A DNA stretch of 64,000 bases from JAEULH01 sp963789785. Its GTDB lineage: Bacteria > Pseudomonadota > Alphaproteobacteria > Rhodospirillales > Defluviicoccaceae. The DNA lies in contig CAWBNC010000003.1 in NCBI GenBank assembly GCA_963789785.1, positions 1 through 64,000 of the forward strand. The letters are read 5' to 3'. The notes under the pieces were generated by a model. It made no database searches. It worked only from the letters and a program-made list of their open reading frames with translations, and had not been told where the DNA came from. Positions 44,452 through 54,537 of this stretch are shown here, piece after piece (positions within the stretch are counted from its first letter, which is position 1; the number at the start of each line of letters is the position of its first letter). A program made the translations under genes and the position numbers.

Positions 44452-44970
44452 ATGTCACCAGCCGCGCCTCCCGCGCCTCCCTCTTCACCAGCGCCTCAGC
44501 CGTCTTTTGCGCGGCGCCTGACGGTCGAGCAGGTCGAAGAGGGCGTCGAGCTTGCGCCGAAGTTCGACGCGGAAGGACTGATCGCCGTGGTCACCACCGA
44601 CGCCGACAGTGGTGAGGTACTGATGCTGGCTTACATGAATGCGGAGGCGTTGCGCCGGACCATCACCGAGGGCGAGGCCTACTACTGGAGCCGCAGCCGC
44701 CGCTGCCTGTGGCACAAGGGCGCCACCAGCGGGCTCGTCCAGAAGGTCGTCGAGATGCGCATCGACGACGACCAGGACGCGATCTGGCTCCGCGTCCGCA
44801 TCGATGGCGGCGCCAGTTGCCACGTCGGCTTTCGCTCATGCTTCTATCGCGCCGTGCCGGTGGGCGAGCGAACGCGGCGAGCCAGCGCGCCGCTTCGCTT
44901 CGTCGAGGACGAGAAAACCTTCGACCCGAAGGCGGTCTACGGCGACGCGCCCAATCCGACGCGCCTGTAG
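44452..44970 (+). CDS. hisI: Phosphoribosyl-AMP cyclohydrolase
   Basis: HisI opens the adenine ring of phosphoribosyl-AMP in histidine biosynthesis. The 172-aa protein has a variable Pro/Ala-rich lead and then the family core: LMLAYMNAEALRRTITEG, YYWSRSRRCLWHKGATSG, metal-binding DDDQDAIWLRV and the zinc cysteines in CHVGFRSCFYR. Starts at 44410 and 44452 are both possible; the latter is closer to the conserved part. It stands alone, away from other his genes. Confidence 0.93.
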   Translation: MSPAAPPAPPSSPAPQPSFARRLTVEQVEEGVELAPKFDAEGLIAVVTTDADSGEVLMLAYMNAEALRRTITEGEAYYWSRSRRCLWHKGATSGLVQKVVEMRIDDDQDAIWLRVRIDGGASCHVGFRSCFYRAVPVGERTRRASAPLRFVEDEKTFDPKAVYGDAPNPTRL

Positions 44971-44994
44971 GCCGGCCTATGCGCCCGCTGAGGG

Positions 44995-45984
44995 CTATCC
45001 GTCGACGGCCTGTTGCGCCAGCGCGGCCGCGCCCATGACGGCGGCATCGTCGCCGAGCTCGGCGACGACCACTTTGAAGGTGTCGACGAACGACGGCATG
45101 ACCTGCGCGCGCAGCGCCGCGTCGACCTCGCCGACGAAAAGCTCCGGCATCTCGTTGACCAGGCCGCCGCCGAGAAGCACCGTGTCGGGCGCAAGCACGT
45201 TGGCAATGCCGGCCATCGACCAGCCGATGGTCCGGGCGGCCTCGCGGATGATGGATTCGACCGCCCCATCGCCGGCCTTGACGGCGTCGGCGAGAGCGCG
45301 GCTGCGGATGTTCTGCAAGTCGGTGCCTGCGTTGCTCAGCAAGGACGGCGCGTCGCCGCGATAGGCGGCCATGGCCGCGGCGGCGGAAATGGCGAGCCGC
45401 CCGGCGACGGCTTCGAGACAGCCGCGACGCCCGCAGCCGCATAGAGGTCCATCACGGACCACCGGGACATGTCCGATCTCCAGTGCCGAGCCGCGTGCGC
45501 CGCGAATGATGCGGCCCTCATAGACCGCGCCGCCGCCGATGCCGGTGCCGGGGAAAACGCCGACCACGCAACGCGAGCCTCGCGCCGCGCCACTGCGGTA
45601 CTCGCCGTAAACTCCGGCGTCGACATCGTTGGCAACCGCCACCGGGCAGGAGAACGCCTGCTCCAGCTCAGCTTTGACCTTGACCTTCTTCCAGCCGAGA
45701 TTGGGCATCTCGTGGACGACGCCCTTGTCGAGGTCGAGCGGGCCCGGGCAGCCGACACCGATGCCTGCGAGCTGCTCCGGAGGTACGCCCGCCGCCTGCA
45801 GGGCGCTCTCGATCAGGGCGATGATTCGCCGCATACCCTCGCGGGCGTCGCCTTGGCCGCGGGTTTTCTTGCGCTTGCGCGCGAGCGGCCGGAACGCGTC
45901 GTCGTAGACGACCGTCAGCATCTTGCTGCCGCCAAGGTCGAACCCGACCCAGTATTTTCGCTCCAGTTCCGCTCTCACCGGCAC
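44995..45984 (-). CDS. ROK-family sugar kinase
   Basis: A 329-aa kinase from a GTG. The N-terminal phosphate motif is VGFDLGGSKMLTVVYDD, and the ROK signature includes PGTGIGGGAVYEGRI. The substrate motif EIGHVPV (ExGH) and the zinc-binding CGCGRRGCLE follow. Family members phosphorylate glucose, N-acetylglucosamine or fructose; the exact sugar is not decided by these motifs. It lies 97 bp downstream of hpnA in the same direction and might be co-transcribed. Confidence 0.85.
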   Translation of the reverse strand: MPVRAELERKYWVGFDLGGSKMLTVVYDDAFRPLARKRKKTRGQGDAREGMRRIIALIESALQAAGVPPEQLAGIGVGCPGPLDLDKGVVHEMPNLGWKKVKVKAELEQAFSCPVAVANDVDAGVYGEYRSGAARGSRCVVGVFPGTGIGGGAVYEGRIIRGARGSALEIGHVPVVRDGPLCGCGRRGCLEAVAGRLAISAAAAMAAYRGDAPSLLSNAGTDLQNIRSRALADAVKAGDGAVESIIREAARTIGWSMAGIANVLAPDTVLLGGGLVNEMPELFVGEVDAALRAQVMPSFVDTFKVVVAELGDDAAVMGAAALAQQAVDG

Positions 45985-46081
45985 CCCGCCTCAAGACCGC
46001 TCGCATTATGCATATCTGCGCAGGCCGCCGCCATGGGACCGCGCGAAAGAGAATATGTGCTGAGGATCGCGACCTCCTCGT

Positions 46082-47085
46082 TCATGAGCACAGTCCGCGT
46101 GCGCGGAAATAGTCGACGGCGTCGCGGAGCGCCTCGCGCGCGGGCCGGGCCTTGTAGCCCAACTGCGCGGCGGCTTTCTCGCTCGAAAAAAACATCTGCT
46201 TCTTCGACATCCTGACCCCGTCCACCGTCACGAAAGGCACCCCGCCGACCAGCCGGCACCACCCCTCGACGGCATAGGCGAGCGGCAGAACCGCGGCGTG
46301 AGGCAGTTTGACCTTCGGCGGCCGGCGCCGCATCAACGCGGCGATCTCGGTCAGGATCGTCGACAGCGTCATATCCTCGCCGCCGAGAATATAGCGCTCG
46401 CCGATCACCCCCCTATCGAAGGCAAGCACATGGCCGGCAGCGACGTCCTCGACATGGACCACGTTGAGGCCGGTGTCGACGTAGGCCGGCATCCGTCCCG
46501 CCGCCGCCTCGACGATCAGCCGCCCCGTCGGCGTCGGCTTGATGTCGCGCGGGCCGATCGGCGTCGACGGATTGACGATGACCACCGGCAGACCCTCCTC
46601 CGCCGCCATCCGCCGGACCTCCTTTTCCGCCAGGAACTTCGACTGCTTGTAGACGCCGATCATGTCGGCGAACGTGACAGGCGTCTCCTCGTCGGCCGGG
46701 CCGTCGCGGCGGATGCCGAGGGTGGCGACGCTGCTGGTGTAGACGACCCGTTCGACGCCGGCGTCAAGCGCAGCGCGCATCAGAGTCCGGGTGCCGTCGA
46801 CGTTGGCGGCAAACATGGCCCCGACATCGCGGACCCAGAGACGGTAGTCGGCCGCGAGGTGAAAAAGGCCACGGCAGCCGCGCACGGCCGCACGCAGCGA
46901 GGCAGGCATCGGTCAGATCGCCGGTGACGACCTCGACCTCGACGCCTTCCAGGTTGCTCCGATCGCTGTCTTTGCGAATCAGCACCCGAACCGGATGTCC
47001 CGCCGCGAGAAGCTGGCGGACGACCGCGGCGCCGACAAAGCCGGTGGCTCCGGTGACCAGTAGCCGGCGAACTTGAAGGCAACGC
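46082..47085 (-). CDS. hpnA: Hopanoid-associated sugar epimerase HpnA (one frameshift)
   Basis: An NAD-dependent epimerase of the SDR type found with hopanoid genes. The N-terminus (RRLLVTGATGFVGAAVVRQLL, the NAD-binding glycine motif) is in one frame to GDLTDA, about 46910. The rest, beginning SLRAAVRGCRGLFHLAADY, is in another frame. The catalytic YxxxK is present as YKQSK, with VVYTSSVATLG before it. No good ATG is visible near the start, so the 5' end is approximate. It is divergent from ispH. Confidence 0.82.
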
Positions 47086-47272
47086 TGTCTCCCACTTACG
47101 GCCACGTCAGTCTCGCCAGTGTACCGGCCCTGTTCTTCCGGCCTTGCTCCGCCAAAAGCTCCCGCACCCAGTGACCGAAAAATGACCATTACTAATCAGT
47201 GGTTTTATCGGGCTTTTCTCGCCGCACAAAGATACCTATTCTCCCGGCGCCGCGGCGAGACTGGATTGGAGA

Positions 47273-48245
47273 ATGATGGCTGTGACCGATGCAGGCAAGC
47301 GACCCGTGCGCGTGCTTCTCGCCAAGCCGAGGGGATTTTGCGCCGGCGTCGAACGGGCGATCGAAATCGTCGAGCGGGCGCTCGCCACGTACGGCCCGCC
47401 GGTGTATGTCCGCCATGAGATCGTTCACAACAAGCACGTGGTCGAGACCCTGCGCGCTAAGGGCGCGGTTTTCGTCGAGGAGTTGCACGAGGTTCCGCCG
47501 GGCGCGGTTACGGTGTTCAGCGCCCACGGCGTATCGACGGCGGTCGAGACAGAGGCGCAGCAGCGCGATCTGCCGGTGATCGACGCGACCTGCCCGCTGG
47601 TGACGAAGGTGCACAAGGAGGGCCGCAACCACGCCCGCAAGGGCCGCGAGGTGATCCTCATCGGTCATGCCGGACATCCGGAGGTTGAGGGAACCCAGGG
47701 CCGCATTCCCGGCGGGGTCCATCTGGTCTCGAGCGCCGCCGACGTTCCGCACGTTCAGGTGCAGGATCCGGACAACATCGCCTATGTGACGCAAACCACC
47801 CTGAGCGTCGACGACACCCGCGAGATCATCGAAGCCCTGCGGGCGCGGTTTCCGGCGATCAAAGGCCCAGACGTCAACGACATCTGCTATGCGACGCAGA
47901 ACCGCCAGCAGGCGGTCAGGGATCTCGCGACGCAGGTCGACCTGCTCCTCGTCGTCGGCGCGCGCAACAGCTCGAACTCGAACCGCCTGCGCGAGATCGG
48001 CGCCGAGATCGGGGTGCCGAGCTACCTGATCGACGACGCCTCCTGCCTCGAAGCGGCGTGGCTGGCGAATGCCGGGACCATTGGCGTCACCGCCGGCGCC
48101 TCCGCCCCGGAGCAACTGGTTCAGGAGCTGATCCGAGCGGCTTGGCGAGTTCGGCGAGATCAGTGTCGAAGAGCTCACGGGCGCCGACGAGCACATGCAG
48201 TTCAAGCTGCCGCGGCAGCTGGTGCCGGCTGCGGCGGACGCTTAG
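47273..48245 (+). CDS. ispH: 4-hydroxy-3-methylbut-2-enyl diphosphate reductase (frameshift near 3' end)
   Basis: IspH carries out the last MEP-pathway step, producing isopentenyl and dimethylallyl diphosphate. The three cluster cysteines are in PRGFCAGV, IDATCPLV and DICYATQNRQ. Substrate-binding HEIVHNKHVV, SAHGVS and YVTQTTLS are also present. After VQELI a single extra base (near 48139) shifts the frame; without it the tail reads ERLGEFGEISVEELTG...LPRQLVPAAADA to a TAG at 48243-48245. Placing ispH beside hpnH is logical, since hopanoids are built from its products. Confidence 0.92.
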
Positions 48246-48291
48246 ACCGCGCCGCCTTTCGATCACCATCAAACATGAAGAGGACTTTGGC

Positions 48292-49431
48292 GTGAGTGTT
48301 CCGGTCATTCAGCAGGTGCGTGTCGGTGCGTATATCCTCGCGCAGAAGCTTCGCGGAAACAGGCGCTATCCCCTGGTTCTGATGCTTGAGCCGTTGTTTC
48401 GCTGCAATCTCGCCTGTCCTGGCTGCGGCAAGATCGATTACGACGACAGCATCCTCAACAAACGCCTGAGCGTGGCCGAGTGCCTGCAGGCGGTCGACGA
48501 ATGCGGCGCGCCGGTGGTCTCGATCCCCGGCGGCGAGCCGCTGCTCCACCGGGAGATGGACAGGATCGTCGAGGGCATCACGGCGCGGAAGAAGTTCGTC
48601 TACCTCTGCACCAACGGGCTGCTGCTGGAAAAGAAGCTGCACCTGTTCAGGCCCAGCCAGTACCTGACCTTTTCGGTGCATCTCGATGGACTCGAAGACC
48701 ACCACGACCGGTCGGTCGATCAGCCCGGCACCTTCAGGCGCGCCGTCGCCGCGATCCGGAAGGCGCGGGCCGAGGGCTTCCGGGTCAACGTCAATTGCAC
48801 GCTGTTCGACAAGATGAACGCCGACGAGATCGCCGCCTTCTTCGACTTCTGCACCTACGAGCTGGATGTCGAAGGCATCACCGTCTCCCCCGGCTACGCC
48901 TATGAACGCGCTCCCGACCAGGCGCATTTCCTTAACAGGACCAAGACCAAGCAGCTCTTCCGCGACGTTTTCAGGCGGCGCGGCAAGGCGAAATGGCGCT
49001 TCTCCCAGTCGTCGCTTTTCATGGACTTTCTCGCCGGCAACCGCGACTACCGCTGCACGCCGTGGGGCAATCCGACACGCAACGTCTTCGGCTGGCAGCG
49101 GCCCTGCTACCTGCTCAGCGAGGGCTACGCGGCAACGTTCCGCGAGCTCATGGACGAGACGGCATGGGACCGCTACGGAACCGGCAACTACGAGAAGTGC
49201 GCCGACTGCATGGTTCATTGCGGCTACGAGGCGACGGCTGTCAATGACACCGTGGCCCGGCCATGGCGAGCTCTGAGAACGGCGCTGAAAGGGCCGAGCA
49301 TCGACGGGCCGATGGCGCCGGAGATCCCGCTCGACAACCAGCGGCCGGCGGAGTTCGTCTTCGACGGCCTCGTCAAGCAGCTAAGCGTCGAAGCCAAGGC
49401 GCGGACCGCCGAGCGCAGCAACGCGGCGTAA
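48292..49431 (+). CDS. hpnH: Hopanoid biosynthesis radical SAM protein HpnH
   Basis: HpnH attaches the adenosyl radical to hopene, forming adenosylhopane, the first step to C35 hopanoids. A complete 379-aa protein starts at a GTG at 48292. The radical SAM cluster cysteines C38, C42 and C45 (CNLACPGC) are followed by VSIPGGEPL and, later, a C-terminal cysteine-rich SPASM-like region (ekCADCMVHCGYE). It begins 46 bp after ispH and probably shares its promoter. Its 3' end overlaps that of hpnG tail to tail by 51 bp. Confidence 0.93.
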   Translation: MSVPVIQQVRVGAYILAQKLRGNRRYPLVLMLEPLFRCNLACPGCGKIDYDDSILNKRLSVAECLQAVDECGAPVVSIPGGEPLLHREMDRIVEGITARKKFVYLCTNGLLLEKKLHLFRPSQYLTFSVHLDGLEDHHDRSVDQPGTFRRAVAAIRKARAEGFRVNVNCTLFDKMNADEIAAFFDFCTYELDVEGITVSPGYAYERAPDQAHFLNRTKTKQLFRDVFRRRGKAKWRFSQSSLFMDFLAGNRDYRCTPWGNPTRNVFGWQRPCYLLSEGYAATFRELMDETAWDRYGTGNYEKCADCMVHCGYEATAVNDTVARPWRALRTALKGPSIDGPMAPEIPLDNQRPAEFVFDGLVKQLSVEAKARTAERSNAA

Positions 49432-50087
49432 GGTTGCGAGCCCGCGGCGCGCGTCCCCGGCGAGACGGACCAGCGTCGGAAGATCGGCGGCATTGGCGAC
49501 GAGCCCGGCGATCACAGCGATCATCCGCGGCTTTCCGTTCGCGGCGATGATGCCTTCAAGCCACTCCGGGACGTGCTGATCGGCTGGATCGGCGACGGCG
49601 CGCACGACAAGCAGGGGAAGCGACCGCCGGTCGGCAACCTCGGCAATGGCGTGACTTTCCATGTCGACGGCAGCTGCGCCGGTTCGTGCGAACAACGCCG
49701 CCTTGTCGGCGGAGGCGGCGAGGGGCGCATCGACTACCGATGATGTCACCGTTGCGAGATTTGCTGGTCGCCGGCAGTCGCAGCCAGTAGGCGGCGCCGC
49801 CAGGCGGCGTCGGTCGCGAAGCGCGCGGCCGTCTGGCGCGACAACACGATCCGGTACAAGCAGCGCGCCGCTTCTCAGCGCCGGATCCAGCCCGCCGGCG
49901 AGGCCGAAGCTGACCAGCGCCGCGGCAGCCTGCCGTCGGCGAGTTCCTCGGCAAGCGCCCGCGCCCGTGCGGTGTCTGCGCCGGAACAGACGATGCGCAT
50001 CCAGCCCCTCTGCGGCCCCAGGCAGGCCGCCTCGCGGGCCAGCCCGGTGACGACGCCCGGACCCGCGCTGGGATCAGCGCCTGGCAC
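49381..50087 (-). CDS. hpnG: Hopanoid-associated nucleosidase/phosphorylase HpnG (frameshifted)
   Basis: HpnG removes adenine from adenosylhopane after HpnH. It starts at a GTG that immediately follows the shc stop (TGAGTG). The N-terminus (GVVTGLAREAACLGPQRG, VCSGADTARARALAEEL) and the C-terminal phosphorylase domain (KAALFARTGAAAVDMESHAIAEVA, with the MES nucleoside-binding motif) are in different frames, joined through a middle frame. The breaks lie near 49920 and 49750. Length after correction, about 235 aa, is normal. Confidence 0.8.
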
Positions 50088-52047
50088 TCAGATGCCGAAC
50101 ATGGTCGTCTTGGCGTTGCCCTGGGTGAGGTTGCGGTAGCGCGCCAGCGCCCATAGCGGAAAATAGGCGCTGTAGCCGTGGTAGCGGAGGTAGAAGACCT
50201 TCGGAAAGCCGACGGCGTTGTAGTGCTCTTCCTGCCAGTGGCCGCCGGAGCGCGGCGCGTTGAGCAGGTAGGCGATGCCGCCGGCGACCTCTTCGCTGTC
50301 GACCTCGCCGGCCGCCATGAGCGCCAACGTCGCCCACGCCGTCTGCGAAGGCGTACTCGCCTTGACCTGGTCGCGCCGTTCCACCCAGTAGCTCGCACAG
50401 TCTTCGCCCCAGCCGCCGTCTAGCGCGCTGGCGGGCCTTTAGCCACCCGGCGGCCCTGCGGATGTAGGGCGCGTCCATGTCCTCGCCGACCCCATTCAGC
50501 GCCGACAGAACCGACCAAGTTCCATAGATGTAGTTGGTCCCCCAGCGGCCGAACCATGAGCCGTCGTCTTCCTGCTGGTCCTTCAAGAACGCGATGGCCC
50601 GGGTGACTGCCGGATGGTCGCGGCGGAAACCGAGCTGGGCCAGCATGCCGAGGCAGCGCGCGGTGACATCGGCGGTTGGCGGGTCGAGCAGCGCGCCGTG
50701 GTCGGCGAACGGGATATGCTGAAGAAAGAAGTACTCGTTCTCCGCGTCGAACGCGCCCCAGCCGCCGTTGCGGCTCTGCATGCCCAACGTCCACTCGGCG
50801 CCGCGCTCGATGGCTTCGCCATAGGCACGGCTGTCGGCGCGATCCAGCGCCATGACGACAGCGGCGGTATCGTCGACGTCGGGATAGTGATTGTTCCAGT
50901 ACTGGAACGCCCAGCCGCCCGGACGCACCCGCGGGCGCTTGCTTACGTAATCGCCGCGAACGTCCAGGATCTGCCGGTCGCGCAGCCAGGCGCAGCCGTC
51001 GGCTATGACAGGGTCGCCGTGGTCGACGCCAGCCTCCATCATCGCGTGCAGGGCCAGCGCCGTGTCCCACACCGGCGACAGGCAGGGCTGGCAGTAGGCG
51101 TGGCCGTTGTTGAATACGAGCAGCTTGTCGATGGCCTCGCGCGAGATCCGGAAGCGGGAATCGTCTCGGTCGACGCCCAAGGCATCGAAGGCCATCAGCG
51201 CATTGGCCATGGCCGGGAAAATGCCGCCGAGGCCGTCCTCGCCGTTCAGCCTCTCGTCGATGAAGGCCATCGCCTTGGCGATCGCCCTGCGCTCGAGCCA
51301 CGACGGGATGAGAGACTCGCCGAGGCGACCGATCCGGTCGAGGACAAGAAAGAGGTCGCCGAGCCAGTGCCCGGTCGGATTGTGCAGATAGTCGCGTTCT
51401 TCATCCGGCGGGATCGTGAACAGCTCCTGAATGTCGATCCCGCGCGGGTTACGCGCCCGCGGCTTCAGCGCTGCCAGGACGAACAGCGGGACCATGACCG
51501 CACGCGACCAGTAGGACACCTTGTCGACGTGGAACGGCGCCCAGCGCGGCAGCAGCATCGCCTCGACCCGTATCAGCGGTGCCGCCCGCCACGGAACCTG
51601 GCCGAACAGCGCCAGGGCGATGCGGGTGAAGACGTTGGCGCGAGCCGCGCCGCCGCGCGCGAGAATGGCCTCGCGGGCGCGGCGCATGTGCGGCGCCTCG
51701 GGCGGATCGCCGACAAGCTTCAGCGCGAAGTAGGCCTTGACAGTGGCGCTCAGGTCGAGATCGCCACCGTGGTAGAGCGGCCAGCCGCCGTGCTCGGCCT
51801 GGACCCGGCGCAGGTAGACGGCGAGCTTGCCTTCGATCTCGTCGTCGATGTCGCCGAGGAAATGGTTGAGCAGAATGTACTCGGCCGGGATCGTCGCATC
51901 GGCCTCCAGCTCGAAGACCCAGTGGCCATCTTCCGCACGTCGCGACGCCAGCCAGTCGACCGCTTCGTCAATGGTTTCGCCGAGGTCATCAACCTCAGGC
52001 AGAGCGACGGCATCGCGCGCCACCGCGCTAGCCTGCATGTATCCCAT
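50088..52047 (-). CDS. shc: Squalene-hopene cyclase (one frameshift)
   Basis: Cyclises squalene to hopene, at the membrane surface. About 652 aa from the ATG at 52047, which stands behind AGGGGAAG; an ATG 14 codons upstream is less likely. Catalytic DVDDTA (the DxDD proton donor, near residue 390) is present. QW repeats include QSRNGGWGAFDAEN, QQEDDGSWFGRWG and RRAEDGHWVFELE. After RRAAGWLKARQ (about 50425) the frame changes, and the final part reads AWATLALMAAG, HWQEEHYNAVGFPKVFYLRY and ends TMFGI. It is the central gene of the operon. Confidence 0.92.
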
Positions 52048-52110
52048 CCAACTTCCCCTTTTTAGGGCTGTCCCGTCGCGGACGTTCACGCCGTCGCTGT
52101 CATGGAGGTG

Positions 52111-53412
52111 TCACGCCGATACCGGTTGGTGCTTTGAAAAGGCCTTGTTGTCAAGGGCTTGCTGCACTTCTGCAACAGCTTTGGCGGCAGTGTTGCCCGA
52201 ACGCACGCTTCCTTCAAGGGTCGCCGGCAGCCCCGTGTCGGTCCAATCGCCGGCAAGGACGAGGTTCTCCCACGCTGTTCGCGCCTCCGGCCGACGCGCC
52301 ACCTCCGCCGGCGTCTGAGCGAAGGTCGCCCGTTTCTCCTTGACGATGCGATGCGCCGGCAACGGCATTGCGGCAAGGTCGAGGGCCATTGCGATCTCCC
52401 TCCACATCGCCGCGGCAAGCTCTTCGGCCGGCTGATCGCAGAGCTCGTCGGCGGCGCTGATCGTGACCGAGGCGATGTCGCCGCGGCGGAACAGCCAGTG
52501 GCACATCCCGCCGACAAGGCCCAGCACCTCCGGCCGCGTGACCCGGTCCGGCACGACGAAATGGCCGTTGACGATGGCCCGGCTTGCCTGCGGCGTCACC
52601 AGCCCGGGAACCAGCGCAGCGGCATTCGCCGGCGGCAGCGCGAGGATGACGGCATCGTCGGCGCCGACCGCCAAAGTCTCCCCGGAAGCGAACTCGACGG
52701 CGCGGACCCGCCGGCCGGTGAACGCGAGCCGGCTCAGGCGCTGATTGAACCGGACGGGCGCACCGGCCTCGGCAAGGCGCGCCAGAGCCGGGTCGATGAA
52801 GCATTCGCTCAGCCCGACGACTGCCATGCGCGGACGACAGGCCGTTTCGCCGCGGCCGAACGTCTCTCGCACCACCGGCCACAGCAGCGCGGCCGCGCCT
52901 TCCGCCGCGTCGGCGTTGAGCACGGCAATTGCCAGCGGCTCCCAGAAGCGCCGGAAAGCCGGCCCGTCGCCGCTCAGGCTGTCGCGAACCGAAAGCGAGG
53001 ACGCGGCATGGGCAAGCCGCAGCGCCTTGAGGTAGTCGCGCGGCCCTGTACCCGGAACGCGACGCCGCGGCGAGAAGATCCACCACGGCAGCGGACCGCC
53101 GTTCGGCCGGACCGTCCAGCGCTCGCCGCTGGCCAGATCGAAAAATGGGAACTCCGCCCGCTCCGGACCGCCGAGCCCCTCGCCGCCGCCGATGTCGCGC
53201 AGATATCGGGCAACCGCGACATTGCCGCTTAGAACCAGATGATTGCCGTTGTCGATGCGCCGGCCCGTGGCGGCATCGAAAAACGAGCGGCAGCGGCCGC
53301 CGGCATGGCCCGTGGCCTCATGGACGACGACCGGACGCCCGGCCCGGACCAGCGCGACCGCGGCGGCAAGCCCGGCCAGGCCGGCGCCGATGACATGAAC
53401 GCGGCCGTTCAC
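52111..53412 (-). CDS. hpnE: Squalene-associated FAD-dependent desaturase HpnE
   Basis: HpnE reduces hydroxysqualene to squalene in the three-enzyme HpnCDE route. A complete 433-aa protein from a GTG directly after the hpnD stop. The N-terminal FAD motif is VIGAGLAGLAAAVALVRAG, followed by VVVHEATGHAGGRCRSF. The C-terminal flavin-binding signature is NLVLAGDWTDTGLPATLEGSVRSG. The N-terminal glycines and overall length match phytoene-desaturase-like enzymes. Confidence 0.93.
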   Translation of the reverse strand: MNGRVHVIGAGLAGLAAAVALVRAGRPVVVHEATGHAGGRCRSFFDAATGRRIDNGNHLVLSGNVAVARYLRDIGGGEGLGGPERAEFPFFDLASGERWTVRPNGGPLPWWIFSPRRRVPGTGPRDYLKALRLAHAASSLSVRDSLSGDGPAFRRFWEPLAIAVLNADAAEGAAALLWPVVRETFGRGETACRPRMAVVGLSECFIDPALARLAEAGAPVRFNQRLSRLAFTGRRVRAVEFASGETLAVGADDAVILALPPANAAALVPGLVTPQASRAIVNGHFVVPDRVTRPEVLGLVGGMCHWLFRRGDIASVTISAADELCDQPAEELAAAMWREIAMALDLAAMPLPAHRIVKEKRATFAQTPAEVARRPEARTAWENLVLAGDWTDTGLPATLEGSVRSGNTAAKAVAEVQQALDNKAFSKHQPVSA

Positions 53413-54316
53413 TCACAAGAACCCGTAGCGCAGGGCGATCCAGAGCTTCTCCGACGAGGGCACGGCAACGGGCTCGGCCCAGCGCTGCCAGCCACGGGCG
53501 GTGAGCCGGCGGAAGAGTTCGTCCGTAGACTTCCATCATCACCACCGCCGGTCGGATCTGCCGGCGATCGCAGCGGGCGACGATATCGCGTGCCTCGGCG
53601 AAACGGGCGCGAGCCGTGCCGGCAATCGCTTCGCACGCTTCGGGTAGCCGGCGATGACGAAGCACGTCGGTGGCGACCCCGGTGTCGATGCAGCCGATCG
53701 CGGCGAGCAGGTCGGCAGGCAGGTAGAGGCGGTCCCGCTCGGCGTCCTCGACCAGATCGCGGAGAATGTTGGTGAGCTGCAGGGCCTGCCCGAGGCTGAA
53801 GGCCAGCCGCTTGCCGGTCTCTGCGTCCAAGCCGAATATGCGCGTCGAAAGACGCCCGACGGCGCAGGCGACCCGGTCGCAATAGAGAACCAACTCTTCG
53901 CGGTTGACGATCCGCACCCGGTCCGCCGCGTCCATTTCCATGCCGTCGATGATGGCGAGGAAGTCCGCCTGGCGCAGCTCGAAGCTCCGGATCGGCCCGG
54001 CGAGGGCGCGCGGCAGCAGCCCCACCGGCCGGCCGGCGTAGAGCGCGGCGATGGCGTCGCGCCACAGCTCCAGGCGGCGCTTCTTTTCATCCAGCTCTCC
54101 GGGTTCGTCGGCGATGTCGTCGACCTCGCGGCAGAACGCATAAACAGCGAACATCGCCTGCCGCTTCTCAGCCGGCAGCAGCCGCATCGCCCAGTAGAAA
54201 GAGGTGCCCGAGGCGCGCACCGCCGCCTCGACCTGCACCAAGTCGTCAGGACCGAAAATTGCCGCCGGCGGCCGCGCCACGGACCGCCCGTCCAGCTCCA
54301 TTGTTTCCGACTTCAT
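53413..54316 (-). CDS. hpnD: Presqualene diphosphate synthase HpnD (frameshift near 3' end)
   Basis: Condenses two farnesyl diphosphates to presqualene diphosphate. It starts MKSETMELDG. First aspartate-rich motif: FCREVDDIADEP; second: LTNILRDLVEDAERDR. An extra base near 53527 moves the end out of frame; corrected, it reads DELFRRLTARGWQRWAEPV...ALRYGFL to a TGA at 53413-53415, immediately before the hpnE start. The ATG overlaps the stop of the small hpnB remnant (ATGA), so it is co-translated. Confidence 0.9.
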
Positions 54317-54516
54317 CCCCCGCTTTCCCCGGCTCCGGCGAGAACCTGCCCTTTCCACGGGCCGCCGCGCCCCACTCGATGACGCCGCGCCGGATCCACC
54401 GTTATCGCCGTATACAGGATCCCGGCGACGGGCAACAGCGCGCCGCGCCAGACGGTCAGCCGGTAGAGCATCAGCATCGGGCGGACGCAGGCGAGAAGCG
54501 TCAGTGCAGCTGTCAT
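54313..54516 (-). pseudogene. hpnB: C-terminal remnant of hopene-associated glycosyltransferase HpnB
   Basis: A 67-codon frame whose sequence (MLMLYRLTVWRGALLPVAG, then ILYTAITVDPARRH and GRGGPWKGQ) matches the last segment of HpnB-type glycosyltransferases: a membrane helix followed by the conserved TAxTVDSALRHxRGRGGxWKG tail. The roughly 300-residue catalytic domain that should precede it is absent; the hpnC stop codon lies only 21 bp upstream and in the same frame. Its stop overlaps the hpnD start. It could still be translated as a short membrane peptide. Confidence 0.6.
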
Positions 54517-54537
54517 GGCGCCCCGCTTCCCCGGCAG

